NCBI RefSeq assembly: GCF_032598905.1 | Contig: NZ_CP122458.1 | Span: 10,477,095-10,541,094, forward strand | Direction of reading: 5' to 3' | From: Streptomyces sp. 11x1 | GTDB lineage: Bacteria > Actinomycetota > Actinomycetes > Streptomycetales > Streptomycetaceae | Length of the DNA: 64,000 nucleotides | Position numbers and translations under genes: made by a program | Notes under the pieces: generated by a model | Databases searched by the model: none | What the model was told of the DNA's origin: nothing | The model's input: the letters and a program-made list of their open reading frames with translations, nothing else | Shown: positions 32,061 to 39,126 of the stretch, in pieces | How the letters are laid out: each line of letters begins with the position of its first letter | How positions within the stretch are numbered: the stretch's first letter is position 1

Positions 32061-33785
32061 TCACGGCATCATCTCGTACGCCGCCGACAGAGCCTCCACG
32101 CGCTGCCAGACCCGCTCCGAACGCGCCTCGTCGACGACCGGTCGTCGGACCGCGCCGAGCGCCCAGCGCTGCTGCTCCTCGGTCGCGGAGTCCTTGCCGT
32201 GCAGTTCGACGGCGTGAGCGGAGAAGTCCCGCACGAGGACGGCGAACAGCTCGTCGAGCACGTCCGCGTCGAGATCCGACAGGGCCGCCTGCTCCAGGAC
32301 CAGCTGCCCGTGCACGACGAGCGCGAAGAGCTGTCCGACGGCGAGGAGCAGGTCGAGATCGCGGCTCTGCTTCTCGTCGGGCGCGGCCGTGAGGACGAAC
32401 TCGCAGAGTGCGTCGGCCTGTTCGCGGAACCGGGCGACGTTGGGCAGGTGGGCGTACGTGTCGAAGGCAGGCCGCCAGTCGTGGAAGCGCACCGAGCCGA
32501 GACCGCGGGCCGGGCCCTGCCGGAAGAGGAAGGCGTCGTCGGCCGCGTCGAGGCGGGTCGGGACAGGCTCGTACGCCACCGGGTCGAGGAGGTGGTTGCG
32601 CATGAACTTGAGGATCAGCGCCAGGTTGACGTGGACGGTGCCCTCCAGCTTCGGCAGGCCGCGGATCTCGACGGCGGCCTGGGCGAAGTAGTTGTCCTTC
32701 TCGAAACCCTTGGCGGCGATGACGTCCCACATCAGGTCGATGACCTTCTCGCCCTCGGTGGTCACCTTCATCTTCGTCATCGGGTTGAAGAGGAGGTAGC
32801 GGCGGTCGTCGGGACCGGCGGTGCGGAAGTAGTCGACGGCGCGGTCGCTGAACAGCTTCATCCCGACCAGCCGGACGTACGCGTCGGCCAACTCCCGCCG
32901 CACATGCGGGAAGGCGGTCACGGGGCGGCCGTAGAGGATGCGGTTCTGCGCGTGGGTGACGGCCTCGTACATGGCGTGTTCGCAGATGCCGATCGAGGCG
33001 GTGCACAGGTTGAACTTGCCCACGTTGACGGTGTTGAGCGCGGCGTCGAAGGCGGCCCGGCCGGTGTGCAGGACGTCGTCCGGGCTTACGGGACAGTCCT
33101 CCAGGCGGAACTCGCTGACGAACTTCGACGAGTCGACGACGTTCTTGACCAGGTGGTACGCCGGGTGGCGGCTGTCGGCCGCGAAGAAGACATAGCCGTC
33201 CGGGCCCTCGATGTCGGTGCGGCGCCCGAAGACAGAGACGAGCCCGGCGGCGTTGCCGTTGCCGATGTAGTACTTGGAGCCGGTGGCCCGGAAACCGCCC
33301 GTGCCGTCGGGCTCCAGGAGCATGTCGGTGGAGTAGATGTCGGCGCCGTGCGCCTTCTCGGACAGGCCGAAGGCGAACACCTCGCCCTGGGACAGCAGTT
33401 CGGCGGCACGGGCACGGGCGGCGGGGTTGTCGCTCTGCCAGACCGGGCCGAGTCCGAGGATGGTGACCTGCCAGGCGTACCAGTAGTCGAGGCCGTAGAA
33501 GCCGAGTATCTCGTTGAGCGCGGCGATGCGGGCGGTGTCCCAGCGCTTGTCGTCCTCGCCCTCCGCGGCAGCGGAGGCGGGCGTGAGGAATGTGGCGAAG
33601 AGCCCTTCCTCGGCGGCGAAGGCGAGGAAGTCGCCGAGCCAGGCACGGGTCCGGTAGTCCTCGATCAGTCGGCGCTTGCCCCGTTCCTCGAACCAGTCGA
33701 CGGTGGCACGCAGCAGCCTGCGGGTCTCCGCGTCGAAGTGCGTGGGGTCGTAGGTCCGCGGGTTGAAGAGCAGCGCGTCGGCCAT
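32061..33785 (-). CDS. Acyl-CoA dehydrogenase family flavoprotein
   Basis: 574 residues, longer than the classic 380-residue enzymes and akin to the large C-terminally extended actinobacterial members and acyl-CoA oxidases. FAFGLSEKAHGADIYSTDML and FRATGSKYYIGNGNAAGLVS are the FAD and substrate-loop blocks, and CTASIGICEHAMYEAVTHAQ with ILYGRPVTAFPHVRRELADA form the helical domain. The C-terminal 200 residues (LILKFMRNHLLDPVAYEPVP, LLLAVGQLFALVVHGQLVLE) are extra. It would introduce a 2,3-double bond into an acyl-CoA. A PadR gene ends 52 bp upstream on the same strand, so the regulator probably controls it, perhaps as one transcript. Confidence 0.85.
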   Translation of the reverse strand: MADALLFNPRTYDPTHFDAETRRLLRATVDWFEERGKRRLIEDYRTRAWLGDFLAFAAEEGLFATFLTPASAAAEGEDDKRWDTARIAALNEILGFYGLDYWYAWQVTILGLGPVWQSDNPAARARAAELLSQGEVFAFGLSEKAHGADIYSTDMLLEPDGTGGFRATGSKYYIGNGNAAGLVSVFGRRTDIEGPDGYVFFAADSRHPAYHLVKNVVDSSKFVSEFRLEDCPVSPDDVLHTGRAAFDAALNTVNVGKFNLCTASIGICEHAMYEAVTHAQNRILYGRPVTAFPHVRRELADAYVRLVGMKLFSDRAVDYFRTAGPDDRRYLLFNPMTKMKVTTEGEKVIDLMWDVIAAKGFEKDNYFAQAAVEIRGLPKLEGTVHVNLALILKFMRNHLLDPVAYEPVPTRLDAADDAFLFRQGPARGLGSVRFHDWRPAFDTYAHLPNVARFREQADALCEFVLTAAPDEKQSRDLDLLLAVGQLFALVVHGQLVLEQAALSDLDADVLDELFAVLVRDFSAHAVELHGKDSATEEQQRWALGAVRRPVVDEARSERVWQRVEALSAAYEMMP

Positions 33786-33837
33786 GGATGCCGCCTTTCG
33801 GTCGAGGGCTGAGGGATGAGGGTGCCGGCTCGGCCGG

Positions 33838-34407
33838 TCAGTGACCGGGGGTGAAGCCGGCGAGTGTGGCGAGTACGTCGTCGAGCCAGGCGATCATCAT
33901 GCGCTCGTACGCGATGCCGCCTCGCAGCACGACGTGCTGGAGTTCCCGTTCGGCGTCGAGGGGGCCGTCCGCCGGCGGGTCTCCGAAGTCGCGGGCAGCG
34001 CCCGCGAGGTAGTGGTGCAGGCGGTCCGTGTGCGCCTGCCGGTGCCGTTCGACCTCGCTGACCAGGGCGGCCGGGTCGTCGAAGGCGGCGCCGCGGATCT
34101 TCACCGCCAGGTCGTGGCGGACGCTGTCGGGCTCGGTCGGTTCGTGGAGCCACCCGGAGAGCGCCTCCCGTCCGGGCCCCGCGACGGAGTACTCCTTCTT
34201 GTCCGGACGCCCGTACTGCGGGACCTCCCGGACGTCGACCCAGCCGTCGCTCTCCATCCGCTTGAGTACGCGGTAGATCTGCTGGTGGGTGGCGGTCCAG
34301 AAGTACCCGATGGACCGCTCGAACCGCCGGGCCAGCTCATAGCCGGACCCCGGCTTCTCCAGCAGGGAGACGAGGATCGCGTGTTCGAGCGCCATGTGCA
34401 TGATCAT
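33838..34407 (-). CDS. PadR-family transcriptional regulator
   Basis: 189 residues. The winged helix is MALEHAILVSLLEKPGSGYE, IGYFWTATHQQIYRVLKRME, and YGRPDKKEYSVAGPGREALS. The C-terminal helices (SEVERHRQAHTDRLHHYLAG, ELQHVVLRGGIAYERMMIAW) form the dimer coil of the Vir-type subfamily. The ATG at 34407 has a GAGGTG box at a good distance on the minus strand, inside the downstream arm of a perfect inverted repeat at 34407-34430; binding would therefore block ribosome access and transcription. It probably represses itself and the acyl-CoA dehydrogenase downstream. The likely signal is a phenolic or fatty acyl compound, which is inference from the family. Confidence 0.88.
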   Translation of the reverse strand: MIMHMALEHAILVSLLEKPGSGYELARRFERSIGYFWTATHQQIYRVLKRMESDGWVDVREVPQYGRPDKKEYSVAGPGREALSGWLHEPTEPDSVRHDLAVKIRGAAFDDPAALVSEVERHRQAHTDRLHHYLAGAARDFGDPPADGPLDAERELQHVVLRGGIAYERMMIAWLDDVLATLAGFTPGH

Positions 34408-34430
34408 GCTATGCACCTCGTTGCATAGCA
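34407..34430. promoter_or_regulatory. Perfect inverted repeat at the PadR start, candidate operator
   Basis: TGCTATGCA (34407-34415), spacer CCTCGT, TGCATAGCA (34422-34430). The repeat covers the ribosome-binding site and touches the start codon of padR. The core TATGCA/TGCATA resembles ATGCAT-containing PadR operators. Confidence 0.6.
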
Positions 34431-34814
34431 ATGCCGTGGCGGTGAGACACCGCTCACCCGGTGCGGGTCCGGGGGGCCGTCGCCTTCGGAAGGCGTTCGT
34501 GACGTCCCCCGTCCGACTCGTTGTGGTCCGATGGCGGACGCGGAGGCCGACGCGGCGGCGAGTTCGGTGCGGTCCAAGGTCGGGCCGCATGCCAGCACCG
34601 TCCCAGAGGGCGGAGAAACGTCCAGGTCACAGTGGGTGGTTCATCTCAGCGTCCCAGGAGACGCCGGTGCGCTTGCCGTCCTTCGGAGAGGACGTCGATG
34701 CTGACCCGGGTAGGGCAGTCGGGGAGCGGCGCGGTGCCGCTCCCGCTCCCTGCCGACGGTCACGCCGGGGGGCGGGCCGAGTCGGCACGTACACAGGAAT
34801 GGAACTGCATACGC
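34431..34814. other. Intergenic region upstream of padR and the secreted protein gene
   Basis: About 380 bp holding the divergent promoters of padR and the secreted-protein gene. A small CGCCTTCGGAAGGCG hairpin is present near 34485. No gene or RNA is recognised. Confidence 0.35.
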
Positions 34815-35297
34815 ATGATGAAGTCCCGAACGAAGCGGACCGCCTTGGCCATCGGCACCGCCGTCCTCATGGCGGCCGGCATGGTCGTCGCGGGGGCCAC
34901 GACCGCCTCCGCCGATGCTTGCGGAGGTCCCGGCAAGTACCTCTGTGGTGCGGTGAAGAACAGGACCGGCAAGCCGATGCACTACACGATGAGGCTGGGG
35001 AGCGGCCCGCACCTGTGCGACGTGTGGAACATCGACGGTGGCACCACGAGCAAGTGGGACCAGACCGAGTGCGAGCAGCAGTCGTTCAACAGGGGGACGA
35101 TAGGCGGCAACGGCACTGGCAAGGACGTCGATGCCTTCACCTTCGCCACTCACGGCTACCACGAGCGGTTCTCACGTGTCGGCACGTGGCACTGGCGAAA
35201 GAAGGGCGTCTGGACGAAGATCCGGAGCGGGGAGATCGCCGACTGCGGCATCGGTGACAACAACGAGGTCTGGTGCACCGTCCTCGTCCAGGTCTGA
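34815..35297 (+). CDS. Small secreted cysteine-rich protein
   Basis: 160 residues. A Sec-type signal peptide is plain: basic MMKSRTKRTALAIGTA, a hydrophobic VLMAAGMVVAGA core and cleavage near TTASADA. The mature part has six cysteines (in DACGG, YLCGAV, HLCDVW, TECEQQ, IADCGI and EVWCTV), suggesting three disulphides, and basic/aromatic stretches such as HYTMRLGSG and RVGTWHWRKKGVWTKI. Function unknown; it could be a secreted inhibitor or a wall-associated factor. The start is at one of two adjacent ATGs (34815/34818). A strong hairpin at 35333-35357 follows. Confidence 0.7.
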   Translation: MMKSRTKRTALAIGTAVLMAAGMVVAGATTASADACGGPGKYLCGAVKNRTGKPMHYTMRLGSGPHLCDVWNIDGGTTSKWDQTECEQQSFNRGTIGGNGTGKDVDAFTFATHGYHERFSRVGTWHWRKKGVWTKIRSGEIADCGIGDNNEVWCTVLVQV

Positions 35298-35332
35298 AAC
35301 AGCCCGGGGCGGTGGCGTAAGCGGTGACGCAA

Positions 35333-35357
35333 GGGCGCGGACAGCTGGTCCGCGCCC
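35333..35357. terminator. Bidirectional hairpin between convergent genes
   Basis: GGGCGCGGAC (35333-35342) pairs perfectly with GTCCGCGCCC (35348-35357) over a five-base loop. It lies between the secreted-protein gene and the end of the CoA-transferase operon, whose stops face each other, so it can serve both. Confidence 0.7.
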
Positions 35358-35379
35358 ACGGTGCCGATATCCGTGCGTG

Positions 35380-36036
35380 TCAGTGGATACCGAGTAGCTG
35401 GGCGAGTTCGTCGGCCTCGATGCCGTACGTCTCCCGGATCCGTACTCCCTTCGGGCCGACGTCGAAGACGCCGTGGTCGGTGTACACGCGGCTGACGCAG
35501 CCGACGCCGGTGAGCGGGTAGGTGCACCGCGGTACCAGCTTGGGTTCGCCGGAGCGGGTGAAGAGGGTCATCATCACGTAGACGTCCTTGGCGCCGATGG
35601 CGAGGTCCATGGCGCCGCCCACGGCGGGGATGTCGTCGGGTCGGCCGGTGTGCCAGTTGGCGAGGTCGCCCTCGAAGGCGACCTGATAGGCGCCGAGGAC
35701 ACAGACGTCGAGGTGGCCGCCACGCATCATCGCGAAGGAGTCGGCGTGGTGGAAGTACGCCGCCCCCGGCAGTTCGGTCACCGGGACCTTGCCGGCGTTG
35801 GTGAGGTCGGGGTCGATCGCGTCGGCCTCCGCCTTCGGACCCATGTTGAGCATGCCGTTCTCGGTGTGCAGCACCACTCCGGAGTCCGCCGGCAGATGAT
35901 CGGCGATCTTGGTGGGCTGCCCGATGCCGAGGTTGACGAAGGAGCCGGCCGGGATGTCGCGAGCGATGACGGCGGCCAGCTCGTCCATGGAGAGCCGGTG
36001 GTCGGCGGACGCCTGGGCGCCTGAGGTCGTGGTCAT
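35380..36036 (-). CDS. pcaJ: 3-oxoacid (3-oxoadipate-type) CoA-transferase subunit B
   Basis: 218 residues. Subunit B carries the catalytic glutamate in VLHTENGMLNMGP, with NLGIGQPTKIADHLPADSG before it and FAMMRGGHLDVCVLGAYQVA and YPLTGVGCVSRVYTDHGVFD after it. It pairs with the upstream subunit A (stop/start overlap ATGA) to move CoA from succinyl-CoA to a 3-oxoacid. With the thiolase gene directly before, the set matches the last two steps of the beta-ketoadipate pathway (3-oxoadipate to succinyl-CoA plus acetyl-CoA), although acetoacetate-type substrates cannot be excluded. No protocatechuate genes lie in the window. Confidence 0.88.
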   Translation of the reverse strand: MTTTSGAQASADHRLSMDELAAVIARDIPAGSFVNLGIGQPTKIADHLPADSGVVLHTENGMLNMGPKAEADAIDPDLTNAGKVPVTELPGAAYFHHADSFAMMRGGHLDVCVLGAYQVAFEGDLANWHTGRPDDIPAVGGAMDLAIGAKDVYVMMTLFTRSGEPKLVPRCTYPLTGVGCVSRVYTDHGVFDVGPKGVRIRETYGIEADELAQLLGIH

Positions 36037-36728
36037 CGTGCCCCCTGCACGGTGTAGTGGCGGGCCGTCACCTGGACGATCCGGTCGACGTAGATGGACG
36101 GGGTGACGACGGCCTCGGGGTCCAGCTCGCCGGCCTCGACGACCTGGTCGACCTGGACGATGGTCGTCGTCGCGGCCGTGGCCATGACCGGTCCGAAGTT
36201 GCGGGCCGTCTTGCGGTAGACGAGGTTGCCCAGGGTGTCCGCGACGTGGGCGCCGATCAGCGCGTAGTCGCCCTTGATCGGGTATTCGAGCAGGTAGGTG
36301 CGGCCATCGATCTCCCGGACCTCCTTGCCCTCGGCCAGCGGTGTGCCGACCGCCGTCGGGCAGTAGAAGGCACCGATGCCGGCCCCTGCCGCGCGCATCC
36401 GCTCGGCGAGGTTGCCCTGCGGCACGACCTCCAGGTCGATCTTGCCCGCGCGGTAGAGGTCGTCGAAGACCCAGGAGTCGGCCTGGCGTGGAAAGGAGCA
36501 CAGCACCTTGCGCACCCGGCCGGCGGCGAGCAGCGCGGCCAGCCCGACGTCGCCGTTGCCGGCGTTGTTCGACACGATGGTGAGGTCCTTGGCGCCCTGC
36601 CGGATGAGCGCGTCGATCAGGTCGAACGGCATTCCGGCCAGGCCGAACCCGCCGACCAGGACGGTGGAGCCGTCCTCGATCCCCGCGACCGCGGCATCTG
36701 CGCTCTCCACGATCTCCGCCCGGCTCAT
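36033..36728 (-). CDS. pcaI: 3-oxoacid (3-oxoadipate-type) CoA-transferase subunit A
   Basis: 231 residues. The glycine-rich CoA site VLVGGFGLAGMPFDLIDALI and SNNAGNGDVGLAALLAAGRV near the N-terminus are typical of subunit A. Further conserved blocks are SFPRQADSWVFDDLYRAGKI and the ending TPSIYVDRIVQVT. It overlaps the thiolase stop (ATGA) upstream and the subunit B start (ATGA) downstream, so three genes are translated as one unit. Start at 36728. The divergent LysR gene beyond the thiolase is the probable activator. Confidence 0.9.
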   Translation of the reverse strand: MSRAEIVESADAAVAGIEDGSTVLVGGFGLAGMPFDLIDALIRQGAKDLTIVSNNAGNGDVGLAALLAAGRVRKVLCSFPRQADSWVFDDLYRAGKIDLEVVPQGNLAERMRAAGAGIGAFYCPTAVGTPLAEGKEVREIDGRTYLLEYPIKGDYALIGAHVADTLGNLVYRKTARNFGPVMATAATTTIVQVDQVVEAGELDPEAVVTPSIYVDRIVQVTARHYTVQGAR

Positions 36729-37930
36729 CGGGACGCCTCCGTGGTGTCGCAGTTCTCCAGTACGACGGCCAGGCCCTGGCCGACGCCGATGCAGATCGCG
36801 GCGACGCCGTACCGCTGCCTCGTCTCGCGCAGCACCTTGGCCAGCGTGGCGAGGACGCGTCCGCCCGAGGCGCCGAGCGGGTGGCCGATCGCGATGGCGC
36901 CGCCCTTCTGGTTGACGAGGTTGGGGTCGATCTTCCACGCGTCGACGCAGGCGAGCGACTGCACGGCGAAGGCCTCGTTGAGCTCGACCGCGCCCACCTG
37001 GTCCCAGCCGATTCCGGCGCGGGCCAGCGCCCGGTTCGCCGCCTCCACGGGGGCGTAGCCGAAGGCCTGCGGCTCCAGTGCCATCACGCCGCGGCCGGCG
37101 ACACGGGCGATCGGGTCGGCCCCGATCGTGGCGGCGGCCCCCTCGCTGCCCAACAGCACTGCCGAGGCACCGTCGTTGAGCGGGCTGGCGTTGCCCGCGG
37201 TGATGGTGCCGCCCTGCTCCGGGGTGCGGAAGACAGGCTTGAGGCCGGCCAGCACCTCCGGTGTGGATCCGGGGCGGATGCCCTCGTCGCGGGTCAGGTC
37301 GACTCCTTCGACCGGCGCCACCAGGTCGTCGTAGAAGCCCGACTCCCAGGCGGCGTGGGCGAGTCGGTGGGAGCGGGCGGCGAACTCGTCCTGCCGCTCC
37401 CGGGAGATGCCGAAGCGCTCCTGGAGCTGCTCGTTGGCCTCGCCGAGGCTGACCGTCCACTCCTTCGGCATCCTCGGGTTGACCAGCCGCCAGCCCAGGG
37501 TGGTGGAGACGGCTGTGACGTCGCCGGCCGGGAACGGCTTCGCCTGCTTGGGCAGCACCCACGGCGCCCGTGTCATCGACTCGACGCCGCCGGTCAGCAC
37601 CACCTCCGCGTCGCCGGACTCGATGGTCCGGCTGGCCGTCATCGCCGCGTCGAGGCTGGAGCCGCACAGGCGGTTCACCGTGGTGCCGGGCACACTCACC
37701 GGGAGGCCGGCGAGGAGCGCCGCCATGCGGCCGACGTTGCGGTTCTCCTCCCCGGCGCCGTTGGCGTTGCCCCACACCACGTCGTCGATGGCGGTGGGAT
37801 CGAGGCCCGGCACCGCCGCGAGCGTCGAGGTGATCGCGGCGGCGGCGAGGTCGTCGGGGCGGACGCCGGCCAGCGCGCCGTTGAAGCGGCCGAACGGTGT
37901 CCGTGTCGCGGCATAGAGGAAAGCGCTCAT
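36725..37930 (-). CDS. pcaF: Thiolase, 3-oxoadipyl-CoA / acetyl-CoA C-acyltransferase type
   Basis: 401 residues with the three thiolase signatures. The nucleophile cysteine is in VNRLCGSSLDAAMTA, AIGHPLGASGGRVLATLAK gives the histidine, and ICIGVGQGLAVVLEN gives the second cysteine. NEAFAVQSLACVDAW is the NEAFA motif. It cleaves a 3-oxoacyl-CoA to acetyl-CoA and a shortened acyl-CoA. Because the next two genes encode CoA-transferase subunits, 3-oxoadipyl-CoA thiolase is the favoured role. The start ATG is at 37930, facing the LysR gene across a 71-bp intergenic region. Confidence 0.88.
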   Translation of the reverse strand: MSAFLYAATRTPFGRFNGALAGVRPDDLAAAAITSTLAAVPGLDPTAIDDVVWGNANGAGEENRNVGRMAALLAGLPVSVPGTTVNRLCGSSLDAAMTASRTIESGDAEVVLTGGVESMTRAPWVLPKQAKPFPAGDVTAVSTTLGWRLVNPRMPKEWTVSLGEANEQLQERFGISRERQDEFAARSHRLAHAAWESGFYDDLVAPVEGVDLTRDEGIRPGSTPEVLAGLKPVFRTPEQGGTITAGNASPLNDGASAVLLGSEGAAATIGADPIARVAGRGVMALEPQAFGYAPVEAANRALARAGIGWDQVGAVELNEAFAVQSLACVDAWKIDPNLVNQKGGAIAIGHPLGASGGRVLATLAKVLRETRQRYGVAAICIGVGQGLAVVLENCDTTEASR

Positions 37931-38001
37931 GGCAACGACGTTAGATCGCCGTCGCGATATTCTGAAGTACGCATATGGGAGTCGATTGATATGGACGAGA
38001 T
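37931..38001. promoter_or_regulatory. Divergent promoter/LysR target region
   Basis: 71 bp between the thiolase and LysR start codons. An ATAT word at 37957-37960 and another at 37973-37976 are separated by 12 bases with a partly symmetric TCTGAAGTACGC in between. The arrangement fits a LysR recognition site; the exact bases are inferred. Confidence 0.45.
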
Positions 38002-38940
38002 ATGGATCTGCGACACCTGCGGTACTTCGTCGCGGTGGCCGAGGAGCGCCATTTCGGCCGCGCCGCCGAGCGGCTGCACATGGCACAGCCGCCCCTGTCC
38101 CAGCAGATCCGTCAACTGGAGACGGAACTCGGCGTGGAGCTGCTGCACCGCACCACCCGGCGGGTCGACCTGACCGAGGCGGGTCTGGCCTACCTGGAGC
38201 GGGCGCGCGCGATCCTCGCCGAGGTCGACGAGGCCGCCCACCACGCACGGCTCGTCGCGGCCGGTTCGGTGGGCCACCTCGCGATCGGATGTGTAGGCTC
38301 GGCGACGTACAGCCTCCTGCCCGCGCTCTCGCGCCGGCTCACGGAGGAACTCCCGGGTGTCGACTTCTCCTTCCGCGGCGAGATGCTCGCGCCCGACCAG
38401 GTCGATGCACTGCGCACCGGCGCGATCGACGTCGCGCTGCTGCGCCCGCCCGCGGCCGACCTCTCCCTCACGGTGCACACCTTGCGCCGGGACCGGCTCG
38501 TCGTCGCCGTGCCGGTCGACCATCCGCTCGCCCGCCGCAAACGGCTGCGGGTCACGGACCTCGCCGGTGCCGACCTGATCGTGCACTCGGCCGACCGCCG
38601 GTCAGTGATGTACGACGTGGTGCTGGGCCTGCTGCGCGACGCCGGCATCGAGCCGCACATCCGCCACGAGGTCGGCGAGACCTCGACCCTCGTCACGCTG
38701 GTGGCAGGGGGCCTCGGCGTCGCCGTCGTACCGGAGCCGGTCACCGCGCTGGCGCTCGACGGTGTGGCCTACCTGCCGCTGGCCGGGGCCGACGCGCGGG
38801 TGGAGCTGGCGGTCGCCCATCGCGCCGACCGTGCCGAGCCGCATCTGGCGCGCACGGTGGGGGTCATCCGGGCGACGACGAGCGAGGTCCGTTCCTCCGG
38901 TGCCGGGGGAGCCGTGTCGCCCACGCGACGATCTTCGTGA
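38002..38940 (+). CDS. LysR-family transcriptional regulator
   Basis: 312 residues. The HTH is MDLRHLRYFVAVAEERHFGR, AAERLHMAQPPLSQQIRQLE, TELGVELLHRTTRRVDLTEA, followed by the linker helix and the periplasmic-binding-type effector domain (LAIGCVGSATYSLLPALSRR, RTGAIDVALLRPPAADLSLT, VVAVPVDHPLARRKRLRVTD, VTLVAGGLGVAVVPEP). It diverges from the thiolase/CoA-transferase operon and is the natural regulator of it, with a pathway intermediate such as 3-oxoadipate as possible co-inducer. The last residues are out of line with typical members and the frame then runs into a different remnant. Confidence 0.9.
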   Translation: MDLRHLRYFVAVAEERHFGRAAERLHMAQPPLSQQIRQLETELGVELLHRTTRRVDLTEAGLAYLERARAILAEVDEAAHHARLVAAGSVGHLAIGCVGSATYSLLPALSRRLTEELPGVDFSFRGEMLAPDQVDALRTGAIDVALLRPPAADLSLTVHTLRRDRLVVAVPVDHPLARRKRLRVTDLAGADLIVHSADRRSVMYDVVLGLLRDAGIEPHIRHEVGETSTLVTLVAGGLGVAVVPEPVTALALDGVAYLPLAGADARVELAVAHRADRAEPHLARTVGVIRATTSEVRSSGAGGAVSPTRRSS

Positions 38941-39126
38941 CGGGGTCCCGGGCCTGCTGCGCGATGCGGTCGTCGGTCACATCGTCCGCTCCGCCCACGC
39001 CGATGACCTCCCCGTCGGCCGTGACGATCGGCACGCCGCCCGCGACTGGCATCGGGTGACGCCCGTCACGCTCAACGGCGTCGTTCAGGGCGACCATGAC
39101 GACCTGATAGAGCAGTTCCGAGGTGG
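38920..39126 (-). pseudogene. GlcG/HbpS-like protein, 3' fragment
   Basis: The minus-strand frame reads LLYQVVMVALNDAVERDGRH, PMPVAGGVPIVTADGEVIGV and GGADDVTDDRIAQQARDPV. The order GGxPI-x-x-DGxxxGxxGxxG-x-x-DxxIAxxA matches the C-terminal half of GlcG/HbpS (heme-binding, DUF336) proteins. The N-terminal half is missing. It sits at, and partly overlaps in another frame, the 3' end of the first trypsin-STAND gene, which may have picked up this sequence as its last few codons. Confidence 0.5.

Noticed and set aside
31635..33812. A 725-codon plus-strand frame over the acyl-CoA dehydrogenase
   Set aside because: The minus strand encodes a recognisable acyl-CoA dehydrogenase; the plus frame is its shadow.
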